Below, piece after piece: positions 45,626 through 57,273 of a stretch of 64,000 nt of DNA. The first letter of the stretch is position 1, and every line of letters begins with the position of its first letter. The translations under genes and the position numbers were made by a program. Below the pieces are notes generated by a model. It saw nothing but the letters and a program-made list of their open reading frames with translations, did not search any database and had not been told where the DNA came from. The stretch covers positions 60,009,218 to 60,073,217 of the forward strand of contig OZ005650.1 of assembly GCA_963930645.1 (NCBI GenBank). The letters run 5' to 3'. Origin of the DNA: Salticus scenicus (taxonomy: Eukaryota > Arthropoda > Arachnida > Araneae > Salticidae).

Positions 45626-46062
45626 ACATTTCTTTATAAAACAGATAAAATCAACATCACAACTGACTAGTTGATATACCTTGTCATACGCACCAAAAGA
45701 CTTCTGGAAAATTTTTTAAACCGATTTACAGCACAATGTGAAGTATCATATTCAATTATTTTTACAGAACTAGCTATACAAATTTACAGCAACATACGCT
45801 GTATTTATGTTAAAAAAAGTGCTTTACTTTTACAGAATTTTTTTACAGTGATTAAATTGTTAACGTTCGAACTATGCATAAAAGTTATTTTATTTGAAGA
45901 CTATTTTAAAATCTAAATTTGCTATTTTTGACAAAATTAAGAAGTCTGTCAATTCTCATATTGGAAAAAAAAAAGGAATTTTTTTTCCTGTAAAAACTAC
46001 GATACTGAATTTTGTGAAAAAAAATCTAACTACTTTTCGAAATCATTTTTATTTGTAAACGG

Positions 46063-46290
46063 ACTGGATTGGATTTGGGAATAAGGCCGATTGACAGTTG
46101 TAGGTCCTAGGCCTGAGGGGGAGTGCCCTCCGAGAGGTCTTTCTGAGGGATCCTAGCCGCTCAGAAAGACCTCTGTACACAAGTTTCGGAGGAAACCACG
46201 GAAAACTCCGAAAGGCTAGGCCGACGAGCCTGATCTGTGATCGAGCCCGGCACCAGCTTTGAGTGCAGAACCGCTCGGCCGCTGGTGGGA
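46063..46290 (-). repeat. tRNA-derived SINE, minus strand
   Basis: The inverse matches the plus-strand copy at 46725-46980: CCACCAGCGGCCGAGCGG head, a B-box near 46239-46250, CGTCGGCCTAGCC, TTTTCCGTGGTTTCCTCC, GGGCACTCCCCCTCAGGCC and GTCAATCGGCCTTATTCCC, ending in a (TTGGAT)-like tail. Confidence 0.8.
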
Positions 46291-46679
46291 TTTTTTAATT
46301 CGTAAACACTAGCACTTAAGAGGTAGTCTTATTTCAAGGTTTTCATTAGAAGTAAATTATGGGTGAGAATTTCTCACCCTTTTTCAAAAACAAAATGCAA
46401 CTTTTGAAAACTATGTGAGATCTCTGAAAATTAACTGAGACGCAGAATAAACTTTGAATAATAATAATAAATCTTTTACATAAATACAGAGAATTTGTAT
46501 TTCCAATTAATTCGATTTTTTTTTCCATGTTTTTCGATATTTATGGTTTCAGTAGTGGTTGCAAAGAAGAAATAACTAGAGCCTAATTCTTATTCATCCA
46601 AACAGGTTTTCCTTATAAGGCCGATTTCAAACTGTTTTTATGAAGTGTTAGGCGTATTTGCACTTTTAAGAATAGCAGA

Positions 46680-46710
<31 letters not shown>

Positions 46711-46724
46711 AAGTTGTATTCCAT

Positions 46725-46985
46725 TGAAGGGCCACCACCAGTGGCCGAACAGTGCTGCACTCAAAGCTAGTAGACATAAAGAGCCGGGTTCGACCCCAGA
46801 CCGCGCTCGTCGGCCTGGCCGTTTGGAGTTTTCCGTGGTTTTCTTCAAAACTTGAGTAAATACGGGCTAGGACCCTTTAGAAAGACCCCCACGGAGGGCA
46901 CTCCCCCTCTGGCCTAGGACCTATAGCAGTCAATCGGCCTTATTCCCAAAATCCAAATCCATTGAATGAAGAAAGGACTGAAGTA
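46725..46985 (+). repeat. tRNA-derived SINE, plus strand
   Basis: Starts GGGCCACCACCAGTGGCCGA, with an A box in GTGGCCGAACAGTGC like serine/leucine tRNAs and a B box GGTTCGACCCC at 46787-46797. The body matches the minus copy 435 bp upstream, and the tail is CCCAAAATCCAAATCCATTG. A 26-nt poly-T precedes it. The minus-strand frame at 46666-46848 is a shadow of this SINE. Confidence 0.85.
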
Positions 46986-48321
46986 CTTCGAGAGCAGAAC
47001 CTGCTATATATGATGTAATGTACATATCTGATGGTCATATTCAGATAAAACAGCTTTGTTTTTTAACAGTGAAGATCATACACAATAATCATAAGACTTA
47101 CCTCCAAATGGTTAATTACATATTCATTTCATATTGAAATAAACTTTATTTTAGCATATTGTAAAAAATGCTTTGTGGAAACAACATTAAAATTTTCCGT
47201 TTTCTAAGGCTTAACTAAAGGGTTAAGAGCAATTAGAATGCTGTATGCTTAAAAAAAAAAATGCGTTTAGTGAATAAAACAATTATTAGGTTGTAGTTTG
47301 TGTTTTAGGAATCTGGCTTCAAATCAAGAAACCATCTTAGCTTTCATTTTTAATATTTTCATGTTAATAGACAAAGAAAGTCAATTTCTTCAATATCAAT
47401 TACTCAGTTTCAGTCAGATGGAAATTTTTTGAATTAAATTAAGAAAACAATATCTTATTAAAACCAATGGATGTTTCTATGCGTCATGCGTGCATAATTA
47501 AACACATTCAATTAGTATAAATAACAATTATAGTTTCAGTTTGAAAATGGAAGAAAATGGAATTATCTCTTGATGTCACTGAAATGATAGCATTTGAAGA
47601 GATTTTCTTATAAGAAAATGGTTTGGTGATAGATAAGAGCAATTTGCGTAGATAAACGGCTTTTTCTCGTAAAAAATCAAAAAATTATTCTTTCTAAACA
47701 TCAATTTACGGGCTATGACCGGGCTAGCAAAACAGTCATTTCCCGTAAAATTATACGGTTATTTCCTAAATTATGCTTCCAAAACATTAATTTACGGATT
47801 ATGACTGTTTAGGTAGCAAAACGGTCATAATCCCCTTAACGGTCACATTTTCCCTAAAATTATATGTTCAAATACCGTGATTTTACAATTTTCTTTTACA
47901 GTGTATGTGTGTGTGTTATATAATAATTGTTGAAAATTAATGCTTATTCTGAATATTTATACGAAGTTTTGTTATATTTTGATATAATGATAATAATAAT
48001 GATAAATACTGGAGATGGTAACGCTAGCTGTTCAGATAGTTTCAACGAAAATTGTTAAACACTAATTTAAGTCAAGGCGCAATTTAAAAAAAAATGTATG
48101 AAATTATGTACAATAAGTCTTGAGCTAGAGCTGCTAGAAACTTTTTTCAATACACACAGACAGGAAGAAATACACACAGACATTTTTTAATAATAATAAA
48201 ATCGTGATTTGGATACATAAATAAATACATGGAAAAGTAAATTAAAAACTTTTATGAATATAATGCTTTTTTCAATTAAAAACAGAAGAAAATACAAAAT
48301 GGATTCCTTTAATGTATTTTA

Positions 48322-48357
<36 letters not shown>

Positions 48358-48499
48358 ATGCAACATTTAATGCACATTTAATGTTTGTATCACTATTTTC
48401 AAGGGGAAAAAAATCTCCATTGCTTTTTTTTTTTTTTTTTCAATCTTTGTTTTTAATTCTTTATAACGTAAAAACTGTCTTTTCAGAAATAAGTGCCGA

Positions 48500-49254
48500 A
48501 ATGTTATAAAACGTTATAAATTAAACTATAGACAAAAACATAAATTGATTTATCGACAACCAAATTGTTTTTTGTAAGTCTGCAAATTTTTGCAAAATTG
48601 TTTAAAATATCGAGGTAACAGACAATTCAAATTAAATTGAAATCTTTAAAACAGTTGTTAATTTTCTTATAACTAATACCTTAATTTTTTTTCACATATA
48701 AACTGTGCAATTACTTTATGTTTTTCATAATTATATTTCATTTTTCTGTTTGATGAATTACTTTTATAAGCAATCATAACCTAGTATTACCATCTGTTGT
48801 TAAGTTTACAAATTATTTGTGCTAACTTAAATGTTGAAAGACATCAAGAATAAATAATGTAGTCTCTCTAAACTGTTAGAAATGTTATAAAACGTTATAA
48901 ATTAAACTATAGATAAAAACATAAATTGATTTATCGACAACCAAATTGTTTTTTGTAAGTCTGCAAATTTTTGCAAATTGTTTAAAATATCGAGGTAACA
49001 GACAATTCAAATTAAATTGAAATCTTTAAAACAGTTGTTAATTTTCTTATAACTAATACCTTAATTTTTTTTCACATATAAACTGTGTAATTACTTTATG
49101 TTTTTCATAATTATATTTCATTTTTCTGTTTGATAAATTACTTTTATAAGCAATCATAACCTAGTATTACCATCTGTTGTTAAGTTTACAAATTATTTGT
49201 GCTAACTTAAATGTTGAAAGACATCAAGAATAAATAATGTAGTCTCTCTAAACT
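48500..49254. repeat. recent tandem duplication, 2 x 381 bp
   Basis: ATGTTATAAAACGTTATAAA starts at 48501 and again at 48882; both copies end TAGTCTCTCTAAACT. I counted about four differences, roughly 1%. No coding. Confidence 0.92.
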
Positions 49255-49259
49255 TTCTG

Positions 49260-50237
49260 TAAAATCAGTATTAACTTTTTTTTTTGTGTTTATTTAGATA
49301 AACAACGAGGTAATGTTAATACTTATTTATTTGTTTATATTTTTTTTCTAACATTCATGCATTCGATTTTTCACGAATGGGAATAATTTGTGCTACGCTT
49401 AGTACTGCATACAACCTAAATATGTGTCCATCATTCGTTTTTAACTGTTAATGTTTTGAATAGTTATTTCAGTATTAATTTTTATTTATTATCTCAGTAT
49501 TTTATTTATATATATATATATTTAACTTTTAACGTTTTTCGACTTACATAATTTGTGCTTATGACAACTCTTATCACCTGCTTAACCACTTCGTCTGGAG
49601 TAAATATTTGAATTCTTCGAAATTTACATGCATATTAGACAGCATGATTCATGTTAAAACGATTTTATATTTATTTTTTACATTTACTTTGCAAAAACGA
49701 GCATTAGTAGTTATGATTTATTGCAGAATTAGGAGCATTATTTGGAAAGCATTGTTTTAATGATAACAAACTGTTTGAAATCGAATTAAGCTATTAAATG
49801 CTAATCATGTTCAATTTAGTTTGGAAGAAAAATATACTTAAATAATTATATTATTATCACAAAGTCATATGAAAATAAAATATATGACATATTTTTCATT
49901 GTATGTAGGATGTTAGTGGCAAAATTTGATGTACCTTAAGTAACACTTATTGTTAATTGTTATACAATTGAAATTATAAAACACATATAATTTCTATATA
50001 ATAATTATAATAATGCTGTCAAATTTAGTTATAGCATATGAAAAAATAAAATAAATAAATAAATAAAATACTTTTGCAGATGTAGTTATAGCGTCATATT
50101 ATTTTAAACTCATATACGTACAGAACGCATTTCTCACATTTATGTACATAGCGAAACCTCATATATTCATATCATCAATGTAAAGACATATTTAAAACTT
50201 TTAAATAAAATTATCAATATGTATACATTTAATCAAT
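49260..50237. other. AT-rich spacer, no gene seen
   Basis: Short (TA)n near 49508-49521; otherwise featureless. Confidence 0.5.
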
Positions 50238-50252
50238 AATAATCCCGCCACA

Positions 50253-51419
50253 GTGCAAAAAACAGCTTCTCCCCGTCTGCTCAACTGGCGATCTACACTG
50301 ATGGCTCCAAAACCGATCATGGAGTGGGAGCTGCACTCTGCGTTTTAAACAATAACAAAGTTCTCCATCAGTGGGCAGGCAGGCTCGCAGACCACAATTC
50401 GGTCTTTCAGGCTGAGCTCTTTGCCATCCTGAAGGCAGTTGAGTGGTCAGAAAATAACTCTCCAGACTACAATCAAATCTCAATCTTCAGTGACAGCCTC
50501 TCGAGCCTGCAGGCCATAGCTCGCCACAAGAGCAGACACCCACAAGTAATTGAAATTAAAATAAAGCTCTCAAAACTAAAAACTAAAATCTCCCTGGCAC
50601 ACATTTCTGCCCATAAGGGGGTCGTCGGAAATGAACTAGCGGACTCTCTTGCAAAATCAACAACAGAATCTAGTGACATAGCCTATTCACTCCCAGCTCC
50701 CCCTTCCTTCATAAAATATCACCTAAATCAAAAACTAATTAATGACTGGCAGAGTCTCTGGAGTGTGTCTCCAAAAGGGAGATACACTCACGAGCTAATA
50801 CCAAATGTCTCACTCAATATTTGGGACCTCTCTCCGGAAATCTCTGCCTTTCTGTCAGGTCATGGCCCCTTCCCCAAATACCTCCACAGATTTCATTGCC
50901 GACGATCACCCTTATGTTCATGCGGTGAGGAGGGGACTGCACAACATTACTACTTTCACTGTCAACCTACAATACCTTACCATTTAAGGAACCCTTATCC
51001 TAGACCAGCAACCTGGCTGAACAATATAATAACTAGAAAGCCCCTACAGCTCAAATTAAAGCGCATCTATGCCTTCCTTCAAGATTTATCAAATTCAACA
51101 AACTAAATTCCTTCTCTATCTTTCCTTAATTTTTCCTCCTCTCCTACTTGGCGAATACTGGTCATGTCTGATGCTACAGAATTCCACTGAAGTGCTCTCG
51201 GAAAGCAATCATCCTGCGCAGGATGTTGCTAACCAACATTGTTCTTAGGGTGTTTGGGCTTGATATAAAGACTGCGAGAACATCGTATAAAGACTGTGAA
51301 ATTTGTACATTACCTGAATGAACTTTGTAATTAGACTTCCACTTGGCACCGGTCCTCTTCACTTCCATGCAACTTTGTCGCCTTTTGTCGCGGGAGAGCT
51401 CTGCTCTGGCGACCTTTGT

Positions 51420-51455
<36 letters not shown>

Positions 51456-51611
51456 TTATTTGCTATGCAATAAACGAGGCTTAACCTTTGGAGACGGGCT
51501 CTTCTGAATCTCCACAGTGGCTTTGGAGCACCTCTCTAAAGGTTAAAAACGCTCAAAACCACTGCATAGTGGTGAGCGGCTTCTTTACGTCTTAGAGTCT
51601 TAGAATCTTAG
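50253..51611 (+). mobile_element. 5'-truncated RNase-H-type LINE with 15-bp target duplication
   Basis: AATAATCCCGCCACA occurs at 50238-50252 and 51612-51626, bracketing 1359 bp. The insert starts inside a LINE ORF2 (RNase H), ends with its 3' UTR and a tail of TCTTAGA-like repeats, and carries a 34-nt poly-T (51421-51454) in the UTR. This is the classic outcome of target-primed reverse transcription with early stop. Confidence 0.93.
50255..51106 (+). CDS. LINE ORF2 C-terminus: RNase H and zinc-knuckle-like domain
   Basis: Degrades the RNA strand during LINE copying. 283 codons are open to TAA 51104-51106 with no stop or shift. The RNase H domain (about residues 12-130) shows the catalytic set: D in IYTDGSK, E in VFQAELFAILKAVEW, D in IFSDSLSSLQAI and D in GNELADSLAK, with the His-bearing ISAHKG loop. 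A Cys/His cluster (CRRSPLCSCGEEGTAQHYYF then HC) lies near 206-230. RNase-H-bearing clades include I, R1, LOA and Tad; I do not choose among them. The 5' part is missing through truncation, so it has no own start and is unlikely to be expressed. Confidence 0.92.
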   Translation, partial: AKNSFSPSAQLAIYTDGSKTDHGVGAALCVLNNNKVLHQWAGRLADHNSVFQAELFAILKAVEWSENNSPDYNQISIFSDSLSSLQAIARHKSRHPQVIEIKIKLSKLKTKISLAHISAHKGVVGNELADSLAKSTTESSDIAYSLPAPPSFIKYHLNQKLINDWQSLWSVSPKGRYTHELIPNVSLNIWDLSPEISAFLSGHGPFPKYLHRFHCRRSPLCSCGEEGTAQHYYFHCQPTIPYHLRNPYPRPATWLNNIITRKPLQLKLKRIYAFLQDLSNSTN

Positions 51612-51717
51612 AATAATCCCGCCACACGTAACTATCGATAGCCAAGTAATGCATGTAAAGGTGTCAAGTGGTATCTTTAAATCGATGACGTGTGAATAAC
51701 AATCTCTATTCTTTGTA

Positions 51718-51938
51718 CAGTCGGTAACAAAAGTGCCTGAACACTAGCAAAAATATTCCTATGTAAAAAAAAAATAGTACACTTCATACGGTTTTGTTAA
51801 ATCAATCCTTGTCGAATCCTATTCTTAGACTGACTAATAACAGAATTCAACAAGGATTTATTTAACAAAACCGTAGGAAGTGTACTTTTTTTACATAGGA
51901 ATTTTTGCAAATGTTCGGACACTTTCCGTTACCGACTG
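51718..51938. mobile_element. family A hairpin MITE
   Basis: TA-flanked; ends CAGTCGGTAACAAAAGTG and CGTTACCGACTG. The arms pair almost throughout (AAGTACACTTCATACGG / CCGTAGGAAGTGTACTTTTT; AATCCTTGTCGAATCCT). 221 bp. Confidence 0.9.
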
Positions 51939-51944
51939 TACATC

Positions 51945-53520
51945 CAAATGCTTTGCAATTACGTATAGTATTTTAAAACTTTTTGTTATATAGAGTTCTT
52001 TATATAAATGCACATTAGCATTAAGAACTTTTAGGTGATATCTATTTCACGCTAAACATTTCATAGATTCATAATCAATTATTACTATTATTATTATTTA
52101 ATAATACGTTTTATTAAAAAAAAGCCTTATTTTAACTTCGGTAATATTTTTTATGAGCACATTTTCCTTATAAAAGCATTATATTAACACGTGAAAATTA
52201 TTTAAGGTTCAGACATTAGTGCACGACACCCCCTAAATGTTGCACCAGTATTCGCCACCCCAAAATAAGACATATTAAAATAACCGTTAATTAGCATCTA
52301 TGAATTTGAATTCGCTCGAGCTAGAGTCTCCGGTTCTAGGGAATCTAGCGAGGGCGGATTTAAATTCACTGATGTTATTAAACACTTATCTTAACATATG
52401 TTTCGTTAAGGCTGCGAACACTGACGCAAATTTTAGGGGTCGCTAGCACAGGTATCTTTACCTTACTTAATGCATTTTTAAAAAATAAAATGTCTTATCA
52501 TCAACAATAATTATTGTCTATGTTGCTGGCAGCTAGCTTAGCTTGGTAGAGCACATAAAATAAACAGAAGATTTACTACTTTTGTAAAACCAATTTTAAA
52601 TCAAAACGATGACAAGGAAGAATTGGACACAATAATTGTCAAGTGAACACAATTGGACACAATTGTGTCATGACTAAAGCACATGACACAATTTAATGAG
52701 ACAGAAAAACAATATATACAGAGTACAATGTTTACATTTAAATGAAAAGCATAAACAACGCTGTCAAACCGGCGCTAGATTTTATACTTTAGGACATTTA
52801 AAAGAAATAAATACTCTGACAAAACTATGCAAACCTTTCTGAAAGAATGACTGTTACAGGCTGACAAAGTTTATTACTAAATTTCATTGGGTTCGAGGTC
52901 ACGTGGGTTTTGTTGACGAACGCTTCTAAGTAAGCATTTCTTCATTGGACTTCGCTTGGGAAACAACCTCACTAGACCACCTTAAATAAAATATATAGGC
53001 CGGCGCATCGCCGCTTTTTTTTTTTTTTTCTCATAAGAGGACAGCATTCCCGCTTGGCGTCCTTATCGCTTTCACGTGATTTTTAAGAAATCTTGGTCTG
53101 AAGCTACGATCGATCAACTAAATCAATAAGCAACAATAATGTTACTAACAACACATTTTTTTTTCACATTATATTATCAAGATATCCTGTGGATGTATTG
53201 TAAATAAGATGTGGTATTAGGCTATTTCTGTTTCTTATAGAAAATATCGCAAAAACTCAAATACACAGTAATCTTCTTAATTTATCAATATTCATATAAA
53301 TAATATGATTAAAATAACACATTTTTCTGTATTTTTACATTAACACGTGTCAGAAATACAAGAAAAAAAAAGAATGTAAGGAATATTGTTCTATTCTTCT
53401 TAAATTATCATTTGGAAATCTGAATATTTTATGTTATTTTATTGAGTGATTATAGACGTTTATCGTTAAACAAACTCCCATATCGTAGTTTACTTAGTTA
53501 AAACTATGAAATATAGTAAA
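51945..53520. other. spacer with one imperfect palindrome, no gene seen
   Basis: An imperfect palindrome spans about 52204-52462 (TTAGTGCACGACACCCCCTAA with the inverse of TTTTAGGGGTCGCTAGCAC; CGCTCGAGCTAGAGTCTCCGG near the centre). Near 52535, CTAGCTTAGCTTGGTAGAGC resembles a tRNA A box, but no B box was found. Poly-T at 53014-53029. Confidence 0.5.
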
Positions 53521-53524
53521 AGGA

Positions 53525-53705
53525 GTAACTCTAGAGTAACACAAGGCCATCAAGGTAATGACTGACGTTTATTTATCAATGAAACGCGCTAGGTACATGT
53601 GGCAACCCTAAAGCAACAAAATGCCTGATGCGCCAGCTCGTATATATAGGAGCCTTAAACCTCACAGGATGATCTGAGCTAGGAGATGTAGTTTTGGTTA
53701 TTACA
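53525..53705 (-). repeat. partial 3' LTR of a second gypsy-like element
   Basis: On the minus strand TGTAATAACCAAAACTACAT begins just after a polypurine tract (AACAGAGGGGAGAA, plus 53706-53719). TATATATACGAGC (promoter-like) and AATAAACGTC (polyadenylation signal) follow. The 3' boundary is not certain. Confidence 0.6.
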
Positions 53706-54030
53706 TTCTCCCCTCTGTTTCCGAGGTGCGTCCCGTACTGGAAAAAAGCAGTATTTTTCTTAGGTCTTCCTCTTTTTCTCAGACAAGCAACTGGAGAGGT
53801 CTCAACTTCTTTGAAGGGTTTTAGGACAGAAACACGATCAGTTCCAATTATTGTGTCAAGTTTGACCCATGTGGCAACTTCATATGATACTGGAGATCTT
53901 TGAGTTAGAATTATACGAGGTCCATCACGTTTTGGCATAAATTTCGATGTATTCTTATGTAACTTCCAGAGCTGATAACGCTCCGGATTAATTAACATCG
54001 CTATATTCTCCTAAAGTTATATTCGGCAAG
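53706..54030 (-). pseudogene. gypsy-like integrase C-terminus remnant
   Basis: The end of a Pol polyprotein. On the minus strand a frame from 53998 reads ERYQLWKLHKNTSKFMPKRD then GPRIILTQRSPVSYEVATWV, the GPY/F-type chromatin-contact module that closes many gypsy integrases (GPR/Y..I...SPVSYEV). It continues IGTDRVSVLKPF and ends RKRGRPKKN, a basic AT-hook-like motif. Upstream codons (ITLGEYSDVN) lie in another frame, so a frameshift is present, and the rest of Pol is missing. The frame nominally runs on to 53576 through the LTR. Confidence 0.75.
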
Positions 54031-54067
54031 GGAGCAAGAGTGTCAGTCTCAAGACGAAACTTTTACA

Positions 54068-54165
54068 CCAGTATTTTTTAACAATAATTTCTATCATATT
54101 TGTGCAGTAATTTGTTGCGGCTGAATATGATAGGAATTATTGATAAATATTACTGGTGTTAGTGT
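54068..54165. repeat. hairpin of about 95 bp
   Basis: ACCAGTATTTTTTAACAATA and CTATCATATT pair with AATATGATAG and TATTGATAAATATTACTGGT around GTGCAGTAATTTGTTGCGGC. TCTCAAGACG is repeated on both sides (54047, 54170). Confidence 0.7.
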
Positions 54166-54239
54166 TCCATCTCAAGACGGATACTTTTCCACCGCTGACC
54201 ATCGGTTTATTGAATCACAGAATTTTCGTTCAATTATAA

Positions 54240-54242
54240 ACT

Positions 54243-54277
<35 letters not shown>

Positions 54278-55407
54278 AAAATTACTGGTATTAAAAATCC
54301 GGTTAGTTGGCATATCTGAACATTTGACGTAATCGGCGATGCTTAGTTCATAAGGTCTTTTGTTTAAAAATTGACAAAATACAAGAAAGTCTCGATTGGC
54401 AAACGAATTTGTACTAATTTGGGTATATTTTAAAGTTATTTAGGATTTGGGAAATGACAAAAAATGCGGTATTATTAAAAATAAAAATGAAATATAAAAT
54501 ATAAAATAAAATAAGAAATATTTATTAACAATCAAGTCATATTTTATTAATATATATATATGTATGTATATCGTATATATATATATGTGTATGTATATCG
54601 TATTATAAATATATATTTATAAATGGTATTTTATTAATGTAAATGCATACGTATAATGAAATGTCTCTATGGCAATAAAAATACTTTACTCGATGCTCAA
54701 TTTAAATTAAAAAAGAAATACGCATATCAAAGAGCAAAATGCAGAGAAATGCAAATGGGGCGTAAAATTTATGGAATGGTATTAAATTTGACGTGAAAGG
54801 GTATATATATCCATAATTTTCAAAATTTTAATAAAATTAAACTTTTTGAAAATTGAAGTGTTTTTTATACAATTTTTGAAAAGGGAAATTGATTGATCTT
54901 TTGAAAACTTTACAAGTAGTGCTCCTGTAAATTTAATGAAAGATTTTTTAAAAGATTACAAATTCCGAATAAACTTTTTTAGTTTAAAATAAAAATAAAA
55001 ATAAAGTAAAATTTCTGTCAAAGCCAGAATATAGTTTAGTACGGGAGAGTATTAATTTCAATCTGTAAAAATTTATTTTATTTTATTTTATTTTATTTTA
55101 TTTATTTATTTTTTATTTTATTTTTTAATTTATTTTTTATCTCATTTTTTGACCGTAAAACCGTACTTTTCAAAATAACTGAAATGAATTTAAACTAAGT
55201 GTTGCCACCTAACTTTCATATTTTAGTTAATTTTAAAACACGTACTTGTCAGTTTGGACACCTGGATTCAGAAAATTCTCCTCTTTTATTTGGTACCGAA
55301 TTTGTAACGATGGGACAGATATTTCTAATTTATTTTGATGCTACAGAAATCTAGTCTACAAAAACTATGGACGACGTTTTTATCCTGATTGAAACTAATA
55401 GTTCTCC

Positions 55408-55440
<33 letters not shown>

Positions 55441-56090
55441 CGTGCTTTATTTTGTCAGTTTCTGTTAAAAATATAATAACCTTTTATTCACATAAAAAAT
55501 ACTTTTATAACAGCTATTATAAAGCAACGGAATATTTTTTTAATATAATAAACAAAAGAAAATACGAATTTTTTGTGTTTCTTTCTTAAAATTATATAAT
55601 AACCTGTTTAACAGTTGTGAATTTTCTGAATGTGAAATATTAGCTAATGAGTTATAACGGGTGAAATTCCCCATAGGATAATGTTTGCTTTCGCTATCAG
55701 AGACGACTAGTAAAGTGTCACCTTAACACATTTAAGGTTGTACATGAGTCACATAGCTCACTTTCTCCCTTCCCATTTTATCTAATGGAATTTTTGTTAC
55801 TTCGTTTGATAAGGTTATCTCCTATAAAAATGATTTTTTTCGAATTCTATTTTTTGAATGTTACTCTTTCAATATGTCGTCTTTTAGCTAAGTGAGTAAT
55901 TACTTGAAAAAATAAAAATAAATAAATAAATATTTTATTTCATTAAGTAACTTTAGGAATCTAAGTTTATATCTCTAAACGGATTATGTGAATTTATTTT
56001 TTTAAAAATTGCTCACTAAGCTAAAAGGCGGCATGTTAAAAGAGTAATATTTGGTAAATAAGCGAGGTCGAATTAATTGTTTTAATTTCA
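54240..56090. other. AT-rich spacer, no gene seen
   Basis: Poly-T (54248-54273), (TA)n with TGTATGTATATCGTA repeats (54550-54615), (TTTTA)n (55076-55140) and (AAT)n (55408-55437). Near 55290 a diverged relative of the 14927-15170 repeat. No coding recognised. Confidence 0.5.
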
Positions 56091-56154
56091 TTTTTTCGGT
56101 AAGCTTCATTACCGCGTGTTCGACTCCTGTCTTCGTCCATGACCACTTATACTA

Positions 56155-56583
56155 AATAAACGACGGACCATATATTAATAGAATTGGTTTTATTTTTATT
56201 TCTTTGAGTTGGAGAACGTTGACGTTTACCGGCCAACGTACTTTCTCTACTGCTCAATTTTTACATCGCCTCATTAGAGGGCGTATCAAAAGGGGCTTAC
56301 ATGCCACAGAATATTTAGTAATTGTGGGAGGGAGAAATACTTAACATTTTATTCTATTAATAAATTAATTAATTAATTAAAAAAAACTTATGGTAAATAA
56401 ACGACGGACCATATATTATTAGAATTAATTTTATTTTATTTCTTTGAGTTGGAGAACGTTGACGTTTACGGGCCAACGTACTTTTCTCTACTGCTCAATT
56501 TTTACATCGCCTCATTAGAGGGCGTATCAAAAGGGGCTTACATGCCACAGAATATTTAGTAATTGTGGGAGGGAGAAATATTT
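56155..56583 (+). repeat. two direct repeats of about 190 bp, offset 241 bp
   Basis: ACGACGGACCATATATTA starts both copies (56160, 56401) and GAGGGCGTATCAAAAGGGGC and TTAGTAATTGTGGGAGGGAG recur. The copies are about 95% alike. Upstream at 56113-56130, CGTGTTCGACTCCTGTC resembles a tRNA B box, so a SINE body is possible. Confidence 0.85.
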
Positions 56584-57091
56584 AAAAATATTAAAAAAAA
56601 AAAAAAAAAACAGAGTTCTAAAAATTTTATTTTTGAATGAGATATTCTTATAAAAAGAAGCAACAAAAATCCCGTCGGATAACATGGAAAGAAAGAAAGA
56701 GGGAATTTGACTGCTCTACAGCTTTAGGCTTGTGGAACATTGCACCAGAATAAGTGTCTTTCAATGCACCACACAAAACATAATCACAAAGATTTAGATT
56801 GATTAAATAAAGCATCCAGTCCGTGCCTGTTTCAGTACATGTTAATTAATTCAAAATAATGATTCTACTATTATGGAATACTTTTACATATTTTTTAAGA
56901 AAAAAAAAAAGGGTTAATTTATGTTAAATACTTTAGATGTAAAAGTTGCATTTGTATGTTTTACTCAAACTGAAAAGTTGAAAATAAATATTATTTTGTT
57001 TAAGAAAAATCGGACGTATTTTGTAATTTTCATATTTAAAAAAAAAATAATGTCTAGGTAGTTATATATGCATCCTACGATAAAAAGACAA

Positions 57092-57273
57092 CTGCCAACA
57101 TTTTAATTTAATCCAGAGCATTTTTAGCCCCTTCTTTATTTTGCACCACTTTATTTGAATAATATTTCTCTCCAATATTTATCTACAATTAAAAAAAAAA
57201 TATTCTTTAAAAAGAAAGTGGTACGAAATAATGGTAGTGTGTAAACATACTCCAGAATAAATTTAAATACTGG
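57092..57273. mobile_element. family B palindromic MITE, copy 2
   Basis: CTGCCAACATTTTAATTTAA TCCAGAGCAT pairs with the inverse of ACTCCAGAATAAATTTAAAT ACTGGCAG; GCACCACTTTATTTGAATAA pairs with TTTAAAAAGAAAGTGGTACG. Related to 29717-29912. No coding. Confidence 0.75.

Larger units (their letters stand above)
45227..47903. mobile_element. 2.7-kb CACTG-end DNA element, non-coding, with nested SINEs
   Basis: Flanked by TA (45225-45226, 47904-47905). The left end is CACTGTAAAAAATGCTGC and the right end is the inverse of CACTGTAAAAGAAAATTG. Subterminal blocks repeat TTTACGG(G/A)TTATGACCG several times near 47700-47840, a typical transposase-binding arrangement. No transposase frame remains. TA duplication with CACTG ends suggests a Mirage/CMC-type relative. 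Three tRNA-derived SINE segments lie inside. Confidence 0.6.

Noticed and set aside
46666..46848. 60-codon minus-strand frame
   Set aside because: Antisense of the plus-strand SINE and its poly-T.
52530..52620. Possible tRNA gene (CTAGCTTAGCTTGGTAGAGC, A-box-like)
   Set aside because: No matching B box, anticodon stem or acceptor pairing found at the right distance; at most a tRNA-like remnant.
53576..53705. C-terminal part of the 140-codon minus-strand frame
   Set aside because: Runs through the polypurine tract into the LTR; it is noncoding read-on after the integrase remnant.
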